Source: Elysia marginata | Lineage: Eukaryota; Mollusca; Gastropoda; Plakobranchidae | Direction of reading: 5' to 3' | Assembly: GCA_019649035.1 (NCBI GenBank) | Contig: BMAT01005044.1 | Span: forward strand, 37,577 to 60,948 | Length of the DNA stretch: 23,372 nucleotides | Shown here: positions 1 to 9,346 of the stretch, piece by piece | Numbering within the stretch: position 1 is the first letter of the stretch | Layout of the letters: every line of letters starts with the position of its first letter | Notes under the pieces: model-generated | Seen by the model: only the letters and a program-made list of their open reading frames with translations | Told to the model about the DNA's origin: nothing | Database searches by the model: none | Made by a program: the position numbers and the translations under genes

Positions 1-1499
1 AAATGAATCTCCTTCGGTTTGGAGCCCTGTCGTAACATTTCAATTGGGTTCACTCATATCTAGATGATTTTTCCTCATAACGCATTGTGACAACAGCACA
101 AAACAAAGCGACAATTTCCTCTCCACTTGAGTGCACTGTCTACAGTAATATTTGCCGCAGGCTGTCTATATTATTTTCAGACTTTAAAATTCTGCTCTGC
201 TTGAGGTTACTTTACAGAGTAAAAAATTAATGCGAAGGGAAAGAACATAAAATGCCAACGCTTATAATGAAGGCAACGTTGTTATGTGTGCCAGTCAGAC
301 AAGGAATTAAATCAAAATTTGTGTTTTAGTTGATGCTGAAGTGATTGCTTTGAGGACACGCTCCTTATAACGCTTGTCATATAAAGGTTTATTCTAATTG
401 GAAATATTTTACGATCCTGCCTCTACTGGCGCCGAGAGACGAAATCATGCACCAGTTCTATACGGTATCGTTCCGGGTTTAGATCCTGCCATTTTTCACA
501 TAAAATGATAACAGTTTCATCTGACTCTGTGGTTAGGTTTCATGATGACACGATTCAGTTAGCTTTTTAAACCCCAAACAACTGTTAAAACCCCCATTAA
601 AAAATTTGGTAGACCACAGTCATGCAAACCATTGCTAGGTGCTCAGATGATAGTGCATGCAGTCTGAGCATCTGTTGATTGGTATGTATAAATATTGTAG
701 CCTCAGTTCTCCGCGACATTCACAGTCTTTCGCCAAAATCGGCAATGCTTCACGTACTATATAATCCCACAATTCAATCTCCGACGCAAATAAAATTTTA
801 GGAGTTTATTCTTGTCTTAAAATCTAGCTCAAACATGTTTAGTGAGGATATATACCATTATTCAGTATCTTTAAATATAGTGCTGGGGTTCAATAATGTT
901 TGTACGTGTATATATTGTGATTCCAATTAAAATTGTGTTATGGCTATGAAGACACAATGATTGGTTAACAAACTAGGACACACGCAAAAAAGAAAAAATA
1001 AATACAGAGCATTGTTTTAATTCAGCATTCACCGGTAGTAGAGTTTACATAGAAAAGGACCGCCGATGGCTTGCGAGTGAAGCAAACGGAAACAAGTGTA
1101 ATAATACTATGTAAAGTTTCCGCTAAAATTATCTAAGCAAAGCGCGAAAAGGCTCTGTCCGAGCCTGTTTGTTTTAGTACGTGCGGAATTATATTTTCTA
1201 CGGGTGTGAAACAATTGGATCTAGGTGATTCATACACTGTAAAGTCTAGTTAGTCAGAGAATCGGCAATAAATTTCATTGCTAGTATGGGAGAGAGATTT
1301 TGTATGTCCAAACAACTGGTTGGAATTTATCTCCTGACCTCCCATCTTTATTTTGTTGGAGTGACAATTGAGGGTGGTGTGTCCAGGCGCCTGGCCTTTT
1401 TACAGGTCGACTCGTCTCCCTTTGATGTCGCCGCTACGAGGACATTCCCCACATGTTTCATTGATAAGAAAATTAGGATAGGGAAAGGACCTGGCAGCA
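1..1499. other. intergenic, no gene seen
   Basis: A+T-rich sequence without a supportable exon, repeat or RNA gene. Short open frames have no recognisable product. Confidence 0.6.
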
Positions 1500-1830
1500 G
1501 GTAGAGAAAAATGAGGTTTATGTACATCAGTGAAGGGTCTGTATAGGGTGAAAATTTAGGAAAGGTAGAGAAACTGAGAAAAACAGACATAGACAGAGAA
1601 TCAATAATGGTGATAGAAACTAGAAAAAATGAGTTATAAGGCGGTGGAGGGATATGAAAACATGCAGGAGTCATACAGAGAGACATATACAGAATGAGGT
1701 AAAGATTTAATTGAGTAATAATGGGATAGAGAAAAGGAGCAATACAAAAAGGAAAGAGACAAACCGGAAAAACCGAGGCATATGAAACCAATGGCATGCA
1801 GAAATGGAAAGGCTGATGTTCAATAAATTT
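1500..1830. repeat. purine-rich (GA-type) tract
   Basis: The plus strand is dominated by A and G (many GAGA, AGAAA, AGAC words) with few pyrimidines. The 166-codon minus-strand frame at 1348-1848 (Phe/Leu/Pro/Ser-rich) reflects this bias and has no recognisable domain. The preceding stretch 1366-1500 is somewhat G+C-richer and unexplained. Confidence 0.6.
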
Positions 1831-2459
1831 TAATTTTGCAGCTGTCAAGCATTCTCGCGCTTACATATTTTCGTTAAAGCTAGAAGTATTGTGTGATACA
1901 AGAGGCCAGACATTCACAGTCTAGATCTTGATTGTGTTGGGTTTTGAGTCAGTCAAACATTCACAGTTATAAAAATGTGTCGTTGTCGTCATGGATTTGT
2001 TCACTCGGATCTGATGATAGCGCGCGGGCTGGTTTAATCGCCTCTCCGAGACCTTTGGTGTCTACAGGAATCCTCCATACCTGCAGTGTGAAGAGTCATA
2101 CTATTTGCTTGTTGCCTTAATATGTTGCCCTTTGAAGTAATAAACTATGCACTTAATTTTACAAGACGTTTATGGTTGCTTCAAGCAAAGCTAGAGGCAA
2201 AGCTAACAGTTAGAAAAGCGGCTAAATTATTTGCAATCCACATTGGGATCTCGAGAAAGTCAACGTATGAGGGACTTAATGGCCTGTTGACTTTTATAAA
2301 TAGGTGGCATAACCTAAGACAGGTGTATAGAATTTACCTCTACAAGTAAACTGGTAGTGTATTAAAGAAAGAGTTTTGATTTTGAGCCGGGTCTACTGTG
2401 TATGCGTTACAGAAAAACGTTTAAAGTATATTTTGGCACGGTGCTAGAACTGGTTTGAT
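1831..2459. other. intergenic, no gene seen
   Basis: Contains a 75-codon plus frame (2122-2349) with a short LTVRKAAKLF stretch that superficially recalls pogo/Psq-type helix-turn-helix sequences. The rest does not fit, so I do not call a transposase. Confidence 0.5.
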
Positions 2460-3145
2460 TTGTAAAGATTGAGGAAAAGAAAAAAATCACCAGATTTGTT
2501 CTGTTCAAGGTATGAATTTTTAAAGTTTTGAGCAAAATTTCCTGCCATCAGACTGTCGAGAATGGGTGCTTTTTTATCTTTACCCAGCTTCTGTAATGTA
2601 TCTCTTTAGTAGGAAACAAAAATTACATTGCTTAATGGCATCAAATTTTGAGCGTCCCGAACTAGCTCGGTCGATTAACGGAATACATGAAACCTGCTAG
2701 ACAAAAGCACCAGATTAGGCTTGAAGCTTTTCAGTCTGACCTGATAGGGAATAAGAAAAGAAAACTGGCTTTTGCAGTTATATGGTTTGTAGTTCAAGAT
2801 CGCTGCCATTTCTAGTGTAGAAACCAATGAAAAAAATGACACAGAGTGATCGATCTAAAGAATTTTATTGAAATAGGAGGACAGTAAGCACCAAACGTGG
2901 CACATGGCTTTATAGTACGTTTTGAAATATTTTGGTCAAAGAGATATAAATTCGTATTTCAAAATGGCCGCGATTTCTACGATAGAAATCATTTGAAAAC
3001 TACATGATGTTGAAGATTTAAGACATATTATGATATTTGCTCAACTAAAGGTATAAAACTTGGCACGAAGCTTATCCAGTATGTGTTGAAAGTACATGTA
3101 TGTGGTCAGAGAGGCAAAAATAAACCGTTCTTTTTCCGCAAATAA
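2460..3145. repeat. degenerate tandem repeat, units of about 160-180 bp, roughly four copies
   Basis: Recurring landmarks define the unit. GCCATTTCTAGTGTAGAAACC at 2805 returns as GCGATTTCTACGATAGAAATC at 2970. GTGGCACATGGCTT near 2898 returns as TTGGCACGAAGCTT near 3060, and an older form, GGCTTGAAGCTT, lies near 2717. TTTGTTCTGTTCAAGGTAT near 2495 matches TTTGCTCAACTAAAGGTAT near 3035. Copies are well diverged, so this is an old satellite-like array with no coding potential. Confidence 0.65.
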
Positions 3146-4744
3146 GAGCTAGATGTGGCGCTTATATGTAATGTTATATCAACATTCAATCAACCGGTAC
3201 GGGATACGCTTTATCAAGCTGTTGAATAAAAAAATACAAACCCTATAGCGTTCTCTCTTATATGTCTTTAAATGAATACGTTTGCGATCCTAAGCTATAC
3301 CCAAATAGGGAATGAGATTACATGTAAAACAAGAGTAATGTCCCTTTTCTGGAAGACAACACCCCAAAATACTACAGTGGTTATTGTAATCTAGACCTAT
3401 ATTATAGGATCTTATACTTGTAAGTTTCTTACTTTTATAAACGATTTCACATCTAGAACTAAAAAAACTATAGAGCGAAATAAAAAAATTTATCTTTAAA
3501 ATAAATCTGTCGCAGAAATTTTGAAAGATTGTATTCATAAGACAGCGGGTAATCCCATTTAATTTTCACATAATATTGTCTTTAAAACATTTTCTAAAAA
3601 AAATACGCTAGAACGTAAATCGGCATGTGCTAGCCTTAATGACTAAATCTCACTCGGTGAGACACCAGGAAAGTTCCGCCACTCTTGTTGAAATCTCAAC
3701 TCCCTAGATGGTTTGTGGGATATCTGTGAAGTCATAAAGTAAGTTTTGACACAAAGTGGTCCAGACAAAATTTCTTTATATTATGTATGTAGATAACCCC
3801 ATCGCCCCAAATAGAAACAAGTTATGCAGCTTTTGATTATGCGTTAAAAGGTATTTAGCATTTAGTATCATAACATATAATTGTTTTGATTAATGGAAGC
3901 ACCTATTTCTAAAAAAAAAATTTTAAAGTGTAAAAAAAATTATAATGTATCGCCTTATGATTTTTAATGATTAAACTGAAACTTGTAAAACCTATTTTAA
4001 ATGAAGCTTAATAAACAAAAAAGTTAAATTTACTCACGGGTGTAATATACAAATGACACCACAAAAATCCCATCATTAAAACCAACAGCATTCTGATCTG
4101 TCAAAGCATTTGTTTTAAAATCACTATGTGAAAAATTTCAGTCCAATCTTTGAAACTATTTACTTTTTCCATCTTCAAGTAAAACTCCAAATGGGGATGC
4201 AAATTTACCCATTGTGTTCGAAGCATAATAAACAGCGTAAAAAAAATCACGAAAATGCCATCCAAATATTGACAGCACGTCCATTCTCAACCACATACCC
4301 TTCCTAATGGTCAAGAATTATATGGCTATAAAGTGTCATGAAATGAATGTGCTTATTTGCTACATTTCCTTACTGTTTCATGGTATTTTTCTTAAGAAAG
4401 AATTTTTGGTGAGACAAAAATCCAAAGATTATCATACTGGAATTAAACGTAAAATGTACAGCTTCGAAACTGCTGTAGCACAATGTTCCTTTATAAAATG
4501 TTTTGAGACTGCTTGTTGAAAAGAATGTTTGAGATGTCTAAAATAAAACAAAAGTGTTAATATTTTTGCATATCGAAATATTTGCATAATTAATGAGCAA
4601 GACAATAATAATGTTCTGACTTTATGTATTACATTCACATCTCTTTGGCTTCCCTGCAAATTTACAAAATCAATGTTCCTTTCGTATATTGAAATGCTCT
4701 TGCAAAGAAATTTTAAAGGCGTGACAATAACTGAGATGAAAGAA
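3146..4744. other. intergenic, no gene seen
   Basis: A+T-rich, no recognisable coding or repeat structure. Confidence 0.6.
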
Positions 4745-4930
4745 GGACTTCCAAGAGGACATCACCTCGCTGCACATCAAAGCCAACCCCCTCTGGAGGT
4801 TTTTACTGTTTTGGCGTCACCTCGGCCGTGAACCTCCTGGTCAGATTACACCTGTGGTCTCTGTAGGGAGGCGAGACACGCCGGACACTAGCATGCTTGA
4901 CCACGCCAGCTCGGTACAGATTACATGGAG
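4745..4930. other. G+C-rich non-coding block next to microsatellite
   Basis: About 185 bp clearly richer in G+C than either side, with no open frame of interest. A unique block ending in a GATA microsatellite is the usual look of a SINE or MITE relic, but I see no tRNA promoter boxes or terminal inverted repeats, so the nature is unknown. Confidence 0.35.
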
Positions 4931-4951
4931 CTATATAAGAGGAGGTAGAGG

Positions 4952-5035
4952 GGGAGATATAGATAGGTAGAAATATAGGCAGATAGATAAATAGATAGAA
5001 AGAAAGATAGTAAGATAAATATATACATACATTAC
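4952..5035. repeat. AGAT/GATA-type microsatellite
   Basis: Imperfect tetranucleotide repeats of GATA and AGAA type (for example agatagataaatagatag). It follows directly on a G+C-richer non-coding block at 4745-4930. The minus-strand frame across it (YLSFYLFIYLP type) is a repeat artefact. Confidence 0.85.
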
Positions 5036-5284
5036 AATTTATTAGCCTAACTCGTATGATTATAAACACTTGGTCGTTACACTGTGCTTCATGCCACTGC
5101 TCGGCATATCTGAGGACTCCCGTCCTCATTCTCAGTTTTCTTTATTCTTCTCGTTCATTAGTAAAAACTTTTTATAGTGCTCACACGACGTTAAATGGTT
5201 TCTGACGAGAAGTTTGTGCTTTTCTGATAGACAGATTAAATTTTTTAATGAATATGATTTTGAGCTTTCTACAATTTAATTTTT

Positions 5285-6320
5285 TTCCATGAGATCTTAA
5301 AGTCTTGCTTTTTTACTTTCAGGTCCTATGTGCTCTTTTAGAGTCGTGTCGAAATTTCTGTGAGATTACCTAAATGTAGGCATATGCTGATCATGCCTTG
5401 ATCTACTATTGAAATGATTTTCAGTTATACCTCTGTAAGTGAGTACTGTGTGGGAGGTTGTTTGTATTGCCGTTGCTTTTTTCATTAGGTTTTTTTTTCT
5501 AAGCATATCTTATAGAGGACATTTTGATTTACCCCCGCTAAAGCACAGCCTAGTTGCACTGTCGTCATTTAAAGATTCTTTAAGGATCCGTTTGTTTTTG
5601 TTGCTGATGAATAATTGCTTTATTTTAGACAAACAAGTTTAGCTAAGTTTGATGGTATTTGTTATTGAGAATTTGGTGGAGCTTGTGATTTGGTGGAAAG
5701 CAAGAGGTCGAAAAATTTCTTTTCAATATTTTTAGAGGGACATTTTTACTATAATGTGGATTCTATGTTTTGCGTCTTTTTTCTTGTTCGTGGTCTTTTT
5801 TTTTTCTTCTGGGGTTTTTTCTGTTGTTACTTTCTTTTCGTTCGTATTTGTGCTTTTATGTTGGCTGTGTTTTCTGTATATGCCAAAACCTTCACGTGGC
5901 CATTTTGCTTTACTGTTGCTGCCTCTTAAAATTATTTTAGGAATTTAAGAATTGTTACTTAGACGTTTTTCTATTTCATGAGGTAGGTTTTTAACTATTG
6001 CTAGATGTTTTTCTATTCCATGAGACAGGTTTTTAACTATTGCTAGACGTTTTTCTATTCCATGAGGCAGGTTTTTAACTATTGCTAGACGTCTTTCTAT
6101 TCCATGAGGCAGTTTTTTAACTATTGACTGGGGTAATTACTTTCTTTATGGGTATAGCTTTTTCCCTTTGGTTTTTAAGACGGTTTAATGTGTAGTCTAT
6201 AACTTGAAGGTAACGTCCAGGAAGTCTACAACTTTTTGGTTTGCTTGTATGGTGATGTTCAATCCGTTTTCTCTGAATATAGTCACATTTTTTCTTAATT
6301 TTCCGCTGCTTGTTTTTTTG
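5285..6320 (-). mobile_element. decayed Penelope-like element, 3' half (late RT to GIY-YIG)
   Basis: No long ORF survives, but reading the minus strand from 6320 downwards gives, across frameshifts and stops, the order of motifs of Penelope-like elements. These are ENGLNITIQ then VVDFLDVTF (late reverse transcriptase, about 6270-6200), a motif of the form SIVKKLPHGIERRL...RLSNNS (6130-5945), a basic Lys/Arg-rich linker (about 5850-5760), SKNV and FPPNHKLHQI (about 5730-5660), and KSKCPL (about 5540-5515, remnant of the Cys motif). Last comes a GIY-YIG-like endonuclease remnant, TYRGITENHF followed by RHDQHMPTF (about 5445-5370). At least five in-frame stops and frame changes show it is dead. 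The 5' part of the RT is absent. The RLS region is expanded into four 42-bp copies. Assignment is from remembered family motifs; a translated search would settle it. Confidence 0.75.
5961..6128 (-). repeat. four-copy 42-bp tandem repeat, in frame within the Penelope-like remnant
   Basis: Units start at 5961, 6003, 6045 and 6087 (exact 42-bp spacing) and differ by only a few substitutions. On the minus strand each unit reads 14 residues, IVKNLPHGIEKRLA with minor changes. The array is entered in frame from SIVKK and left in frame into RLSNNS, i.e. it multiplies one conserved motif of the element. All four units lack stops although the flanking element is full of them. Confidence 0.9.
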
Positions 6321-6337
6321 GGAGGGGTGGGGAGGGG
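6320..6337 (+). other. G-quadruplex-type motif
   Basis: Four G runs of 3, 4, 4 and 4 separated by single bases (GGGAGGGGTGGGGAGGGG). This fits the strongest class of intramolecular G-quadruplex pattern (one-nucleotide loops). It sits at the boundary between the Penelope-like and LINE remnants. Folding is inferred. Confidence 0.6.
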
Positions 6338-6386
6338 CAAAGGAGTGTTGGTTATTGCCACACCATCTTGTAGGTAAATTCTGACT

Positions 6387-6665
6387 TCAATACCGAGGTG
6401 TTGTAATTAAGACAGCAAGTATAGCCCTACCAACTCGCATGGCCGATGCTCCACTGATCGTAAGGTCTTCTTCTGTGGATTCAAACCACATCCCCAAGTA
6501 CTTTAAGCCACCTGTCTTACTAAATCCTGCCCCAGAGGTTGTTTTCAGATCAACCTGTTCTTTGATATTTAATACCGTCACTTTGGCTTTCTTTACTTTG
6601 AGCTCTATCCCCATCTTTTTGCATTCAGTTAAAATATGATTTCGATTAATTCTTGTGGTTTTTTT
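6387..6665 (-). mobile_element. LINE-type reverse transcriptase fragment
   Basis: The minus-strand frame reads LTECKKMGIELKVKKAKV, then DLKTTSGAGFSKTGGLKYLG, then MWFESTEEDL. This is the end of the palm and thumb region of non-LTR retrotransposon RTs: the GLKIN-KKTK type strand, then the FKYLGS-I-STEKDI type motif. About 93 codons remain. The usual RKALAW-ALNK sequence is only weakly kept (SASAMRVGRAIL-like), and the frame ends at a stop at 6387. The catalytic FADD-type box is missing. It is in the same orientation as the Penelope-like remnant just downstream but is a different element type, so the two probably arrived separately. Clade not assignable by eye. Confidence 0.7.
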
Positions 6666-7334
6666 TTTCCAGAAATTTGAAGGACAAAAGAAGTAGTAAG
6701 CCTCTGCAACGATAATATATATATATACTTATTTTGTGTGTCTGGATGTGGGGGTCTTATGCATGATGTATTGTGAGCATCTCATATAAAAATTTCCACA
6801 AATAGATCAGTTTTACGATTTTTCCTTCAATGCGTTCTTGTGTGATGCAGCCGCATTTTTAATAAATGAATTTTCAATTAATGCACTACTAAAACGAATG
6901 ATTTTTCCACAAATGAGGAGACTTCAAACGAATTCCAATTCATTAAAACTATTTTACTTTTTTTTTAATGATGAAACATAAATTCAACAGTTTCCCTTAG
7001 TAAACTATCTAAGGAAAACTCTGACAGTGACAGGACATAAATATATTTTGACAGCTTTTAATGCATAACGTTTTAAAACATATTTATAATATTTAATTTT
7101 ACCTCTTTTTTTACAATATCAAGTACCGTATGAAAAAAAACTAAATATGTACAGAGTTCTTCATAGCACTACAATAAAAAAATTGACAGATTTTTAAAAT
7201 CACGATGCTTGTAAAATGCATAATACTTTTTATGAATAAAGAAAAGAAAATGTAAAGTAAGGACTGTAATTATAACAGTTATTTGTCTAAAGAAATTATA
7301 CTGCTAATAAATAGAGCAATATTGTGAAAATTAT
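6666..7334. other. A+T-rich intergenic, no gene seen
   Basis: Very A+T-rich; a short (AT)n run at 6714-6725. Nothing coding recognised. Confidence 0.6.
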
Positions 7335-7500
7335 GAAAATGAAACATAATTATAAAAATAATCCAATATTAATTATAATAGTAATATTATTCATAGTAAA
7401 ATGATAATATTAATATTAATAATAATAGCAATAGCAATAGTAATAATAATAATAATAATAATAAACCACATAATAATAACAAAACTAATGATAATAACAA
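7335..7500. repeat. AAT/TAA trinucleotide-rich low-complexity tract
   Basis: Imperfect (AAT)n with interspersed AATAGC units; longest clean run at about 7439-7464. Overlapping frames of poly-Ile are repeat artefacts. Confidence 0.9.
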
Positions 7501-8599
7501 AAATTAACAGGCGAAAACACATGATTATAAAGAACGTTTTCAGACGACTAATTTTGCCATCGAATAATGCATCCATCCTTTTCAGCTTATTACAAGTACA
7601 AATTGTTAAGTATGATCTTTGTATAGAGCTACCAAAACGGATGAAAGCAAATGTCCCGAAGCAGTAGCAGTGGCAAAACTTTCAGCTGTACCAAACATAT
7701 TTGTTGTAACGTTATTGTTTTTCATAAAGTATTTTTATCATGTTGATAATGAGATACAAAAAAAAATTGGTATGCATACTTCAAAGGTTTTATTCAAACA
7801 AGACTAGCGGATCACTTGATTTTAAATTATTTTGCCTAGCCTAACTTGAGAACGCTCATGAGTTCCTTAAAAATGACCAATTTTGTTGATGTTTTTTCAG
7901 TAATTTTTTTAACAGCACCATGTGATTTTTATTTCAATGAAGCAGGAAGGTTTAAATGCTATTCAGACAAAAACTCATGAAGTAGCTCTACCTGTTAGGC
8001 TCTAAGGAAACTAACCGTATTTCACAAAAATGCTGGTATAAAAAATATTTTAGTCCCATAGAATGATGAGCAATTAACATGACCTAATTCAGCAAAAACG
8101 AAAAGCTAAAAACTGGTTATCAATAACGCAAGAACAAATATCGGTTGTCTTATAATATTTCTGTCTTTAAAAGGGTAGAAGCAAGATCAAGTAGTTTACA
8201 ACACCTTTTAAAATTGAAACATGTGTGGTTTCTTCGTTGTGTTTTTTTTCTTGATTGACCTGGCATCCTCTTCAAAACTAGATTTGCCAAGAAAAGAAAG
8301 TCTTATTAATCAATGTGACTATAGATTTGCTTTATTAAACAACATTAATTTCATACCATTGATATTCTTTTTATTCTTCTCTTTTTTTAAAAATCATATC
8401 GCATTTTACGTAAAAAGAAAACTTAATTTCTTTTCACTATATAAATCTTCCTTCGTCACAAACACCCCCAACCGCAATCATATTATAATAATTAAAAACA
8501 CAGAGCAAAAGCAGCAGATGTTCTTTAAATATGAGCAAAAGCAGCGGTAACAGTGGTGTTAGAAAAAAGGTAGAGTTTTTGGTGATTTTAGAAGTAGCA
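7501..8599. other. A+T-rich flank, no gene seen
   Basis: No supported exon. The 109-codon plus frame at 8221-8550 is Phe/Lys/Asn-rich, typical of random A+T-rich DNA. Part of this interval could belong to a long Tbx2/3 3' UTR if the AATAAA at 8331-8336 is used. Confidence 0.5.
8331..8336 (-). terminator. alternative poly(A) signal AATAAA
   Basis: First canonical AATAAA seen downstream of the Tbx2/3 stop codon on the minus strand, about 1 kb away. Use of this site would place the (ACT)n microsatellite at 8661-8762 in the mature 3' UTR. Such hexamers arise often by chance in A+T-rich DNA. Confidence 0.2.
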
Positions 8600-8690
8600 G
8601 CAGCTTCAGTAAAAATTTCGAAATAGTAGTAGTAGTCGTATCAAAAAGAGTTAAATTAATAGTAGTAGTAGTAGTAGTAGTACTAGTAGT

Positions 8691-8762
<72 letters not shown>

Positions 8763-8900
8763 AAGTAGTTGTAGTAGTAGTACAAGTAGTAGTAGAAGTA
8801 GTAGAAGCAGTAGTAATAAAAATAGTTTTAGTTATTATTGTTGGAGTAGTTGTAACAGAGGTAGCAATATTTTAAGTAGTAGGGGCTGTAGTAGTAACAG
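8600..8900. repeat. (AGT)n microsatellite
   Basis: Nearly pure AGT from 8661 to 8762, broken by one CTAGTAGTA-AGT irregularity near 8681-8692, with degenerate AGT/AGC units on both sides (8600-8660, 8763-8900). It lies about 450-700 nt past the Tbx2/3 stop; on the gene's strand it reads (ACT)n. Confidence 0.95.
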
Positions 8901-9125
8901 AAGTAACTTTGGCAGACACAAAAATGTGTTTAAAGAGAAAAAGAATATGATACTACGATGGGAATTTTTATGAATTCGATAAACGAAGGATGATAAAAAA
9001 CGGAAGAAAATTTGTTAGCCAAAAAAATTCTAAAAAAAAAAATAAGAGAAAAAGGTCATGTTCGAGAAACAGGTAGAAGGGAAGATATATTGAGATAAGG
9101 AAGAAGGTAGAGGGTAAGAGGAAAT

Positions 9126-9131
9126 TTTAAT
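9126..9131 (-). terminator. possible poly(A) signal ATTAAA
   Basis: ATTAAA on the minus strand about 215 nt after the Tbx2/3 stop. A pyrimidine-rich stretch follows on the same strand (9120 down to 9060), as expected for a downstream element. A canonical AATAAA also occurs at 8336-8331, which would give a 3' UTR of about 1 kb that includes the ACT repeat. The sequence alone cannot choose between them. Confidence 0.3.
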
Positions 9132-9346
9132 TTAAAATGGCAAAATCAGTTAGAGCGAATGATCCATTTAAAACCTCCTTGTCATTGAATATCCTCATTT
9201 TTCGTTTTTTGCTTTTGTGCCTTTTGTGTTAGAATGAATCTATTTTTAGCCTTTAGCACAAAACATTATGCCAGCAAAAATAAATTGGCGATCAGGTTCT
9301 GTTCCCAGAAGAAACTCGTTGATACAAATATCTGCAGAGACGCCAG

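Noticed and set aside
1348-1848. 166-codon minus-strand open frame, hydrophobic and Pro/Ser/Phe-rich
   Set aside because: It lies antisense to a purine-rich tract, which creates Phe/Leu/Ser/Pro codons and removes stops. No domain, no splice or initiation context.
2122-2349. Possible pogo/Psq-type helix-turn-helix (LTVRKAAKLF)
   Set aside because: Only about ten residues look right; the following glycine-proline-serine turn and second helix do not fit, and there is no DDE domain nearby.
4803-5129. 108-codon minus-strand open frame with membrane-like segment
   Set aside because: The hydrophobic part (YLSFYLFIYLP) is simply the translation of the GATA/AGAA microsatellite.
7391-7667. Poly-Ile open frames on both strands
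   Set aside because: Translations of the AAT microsatellite.
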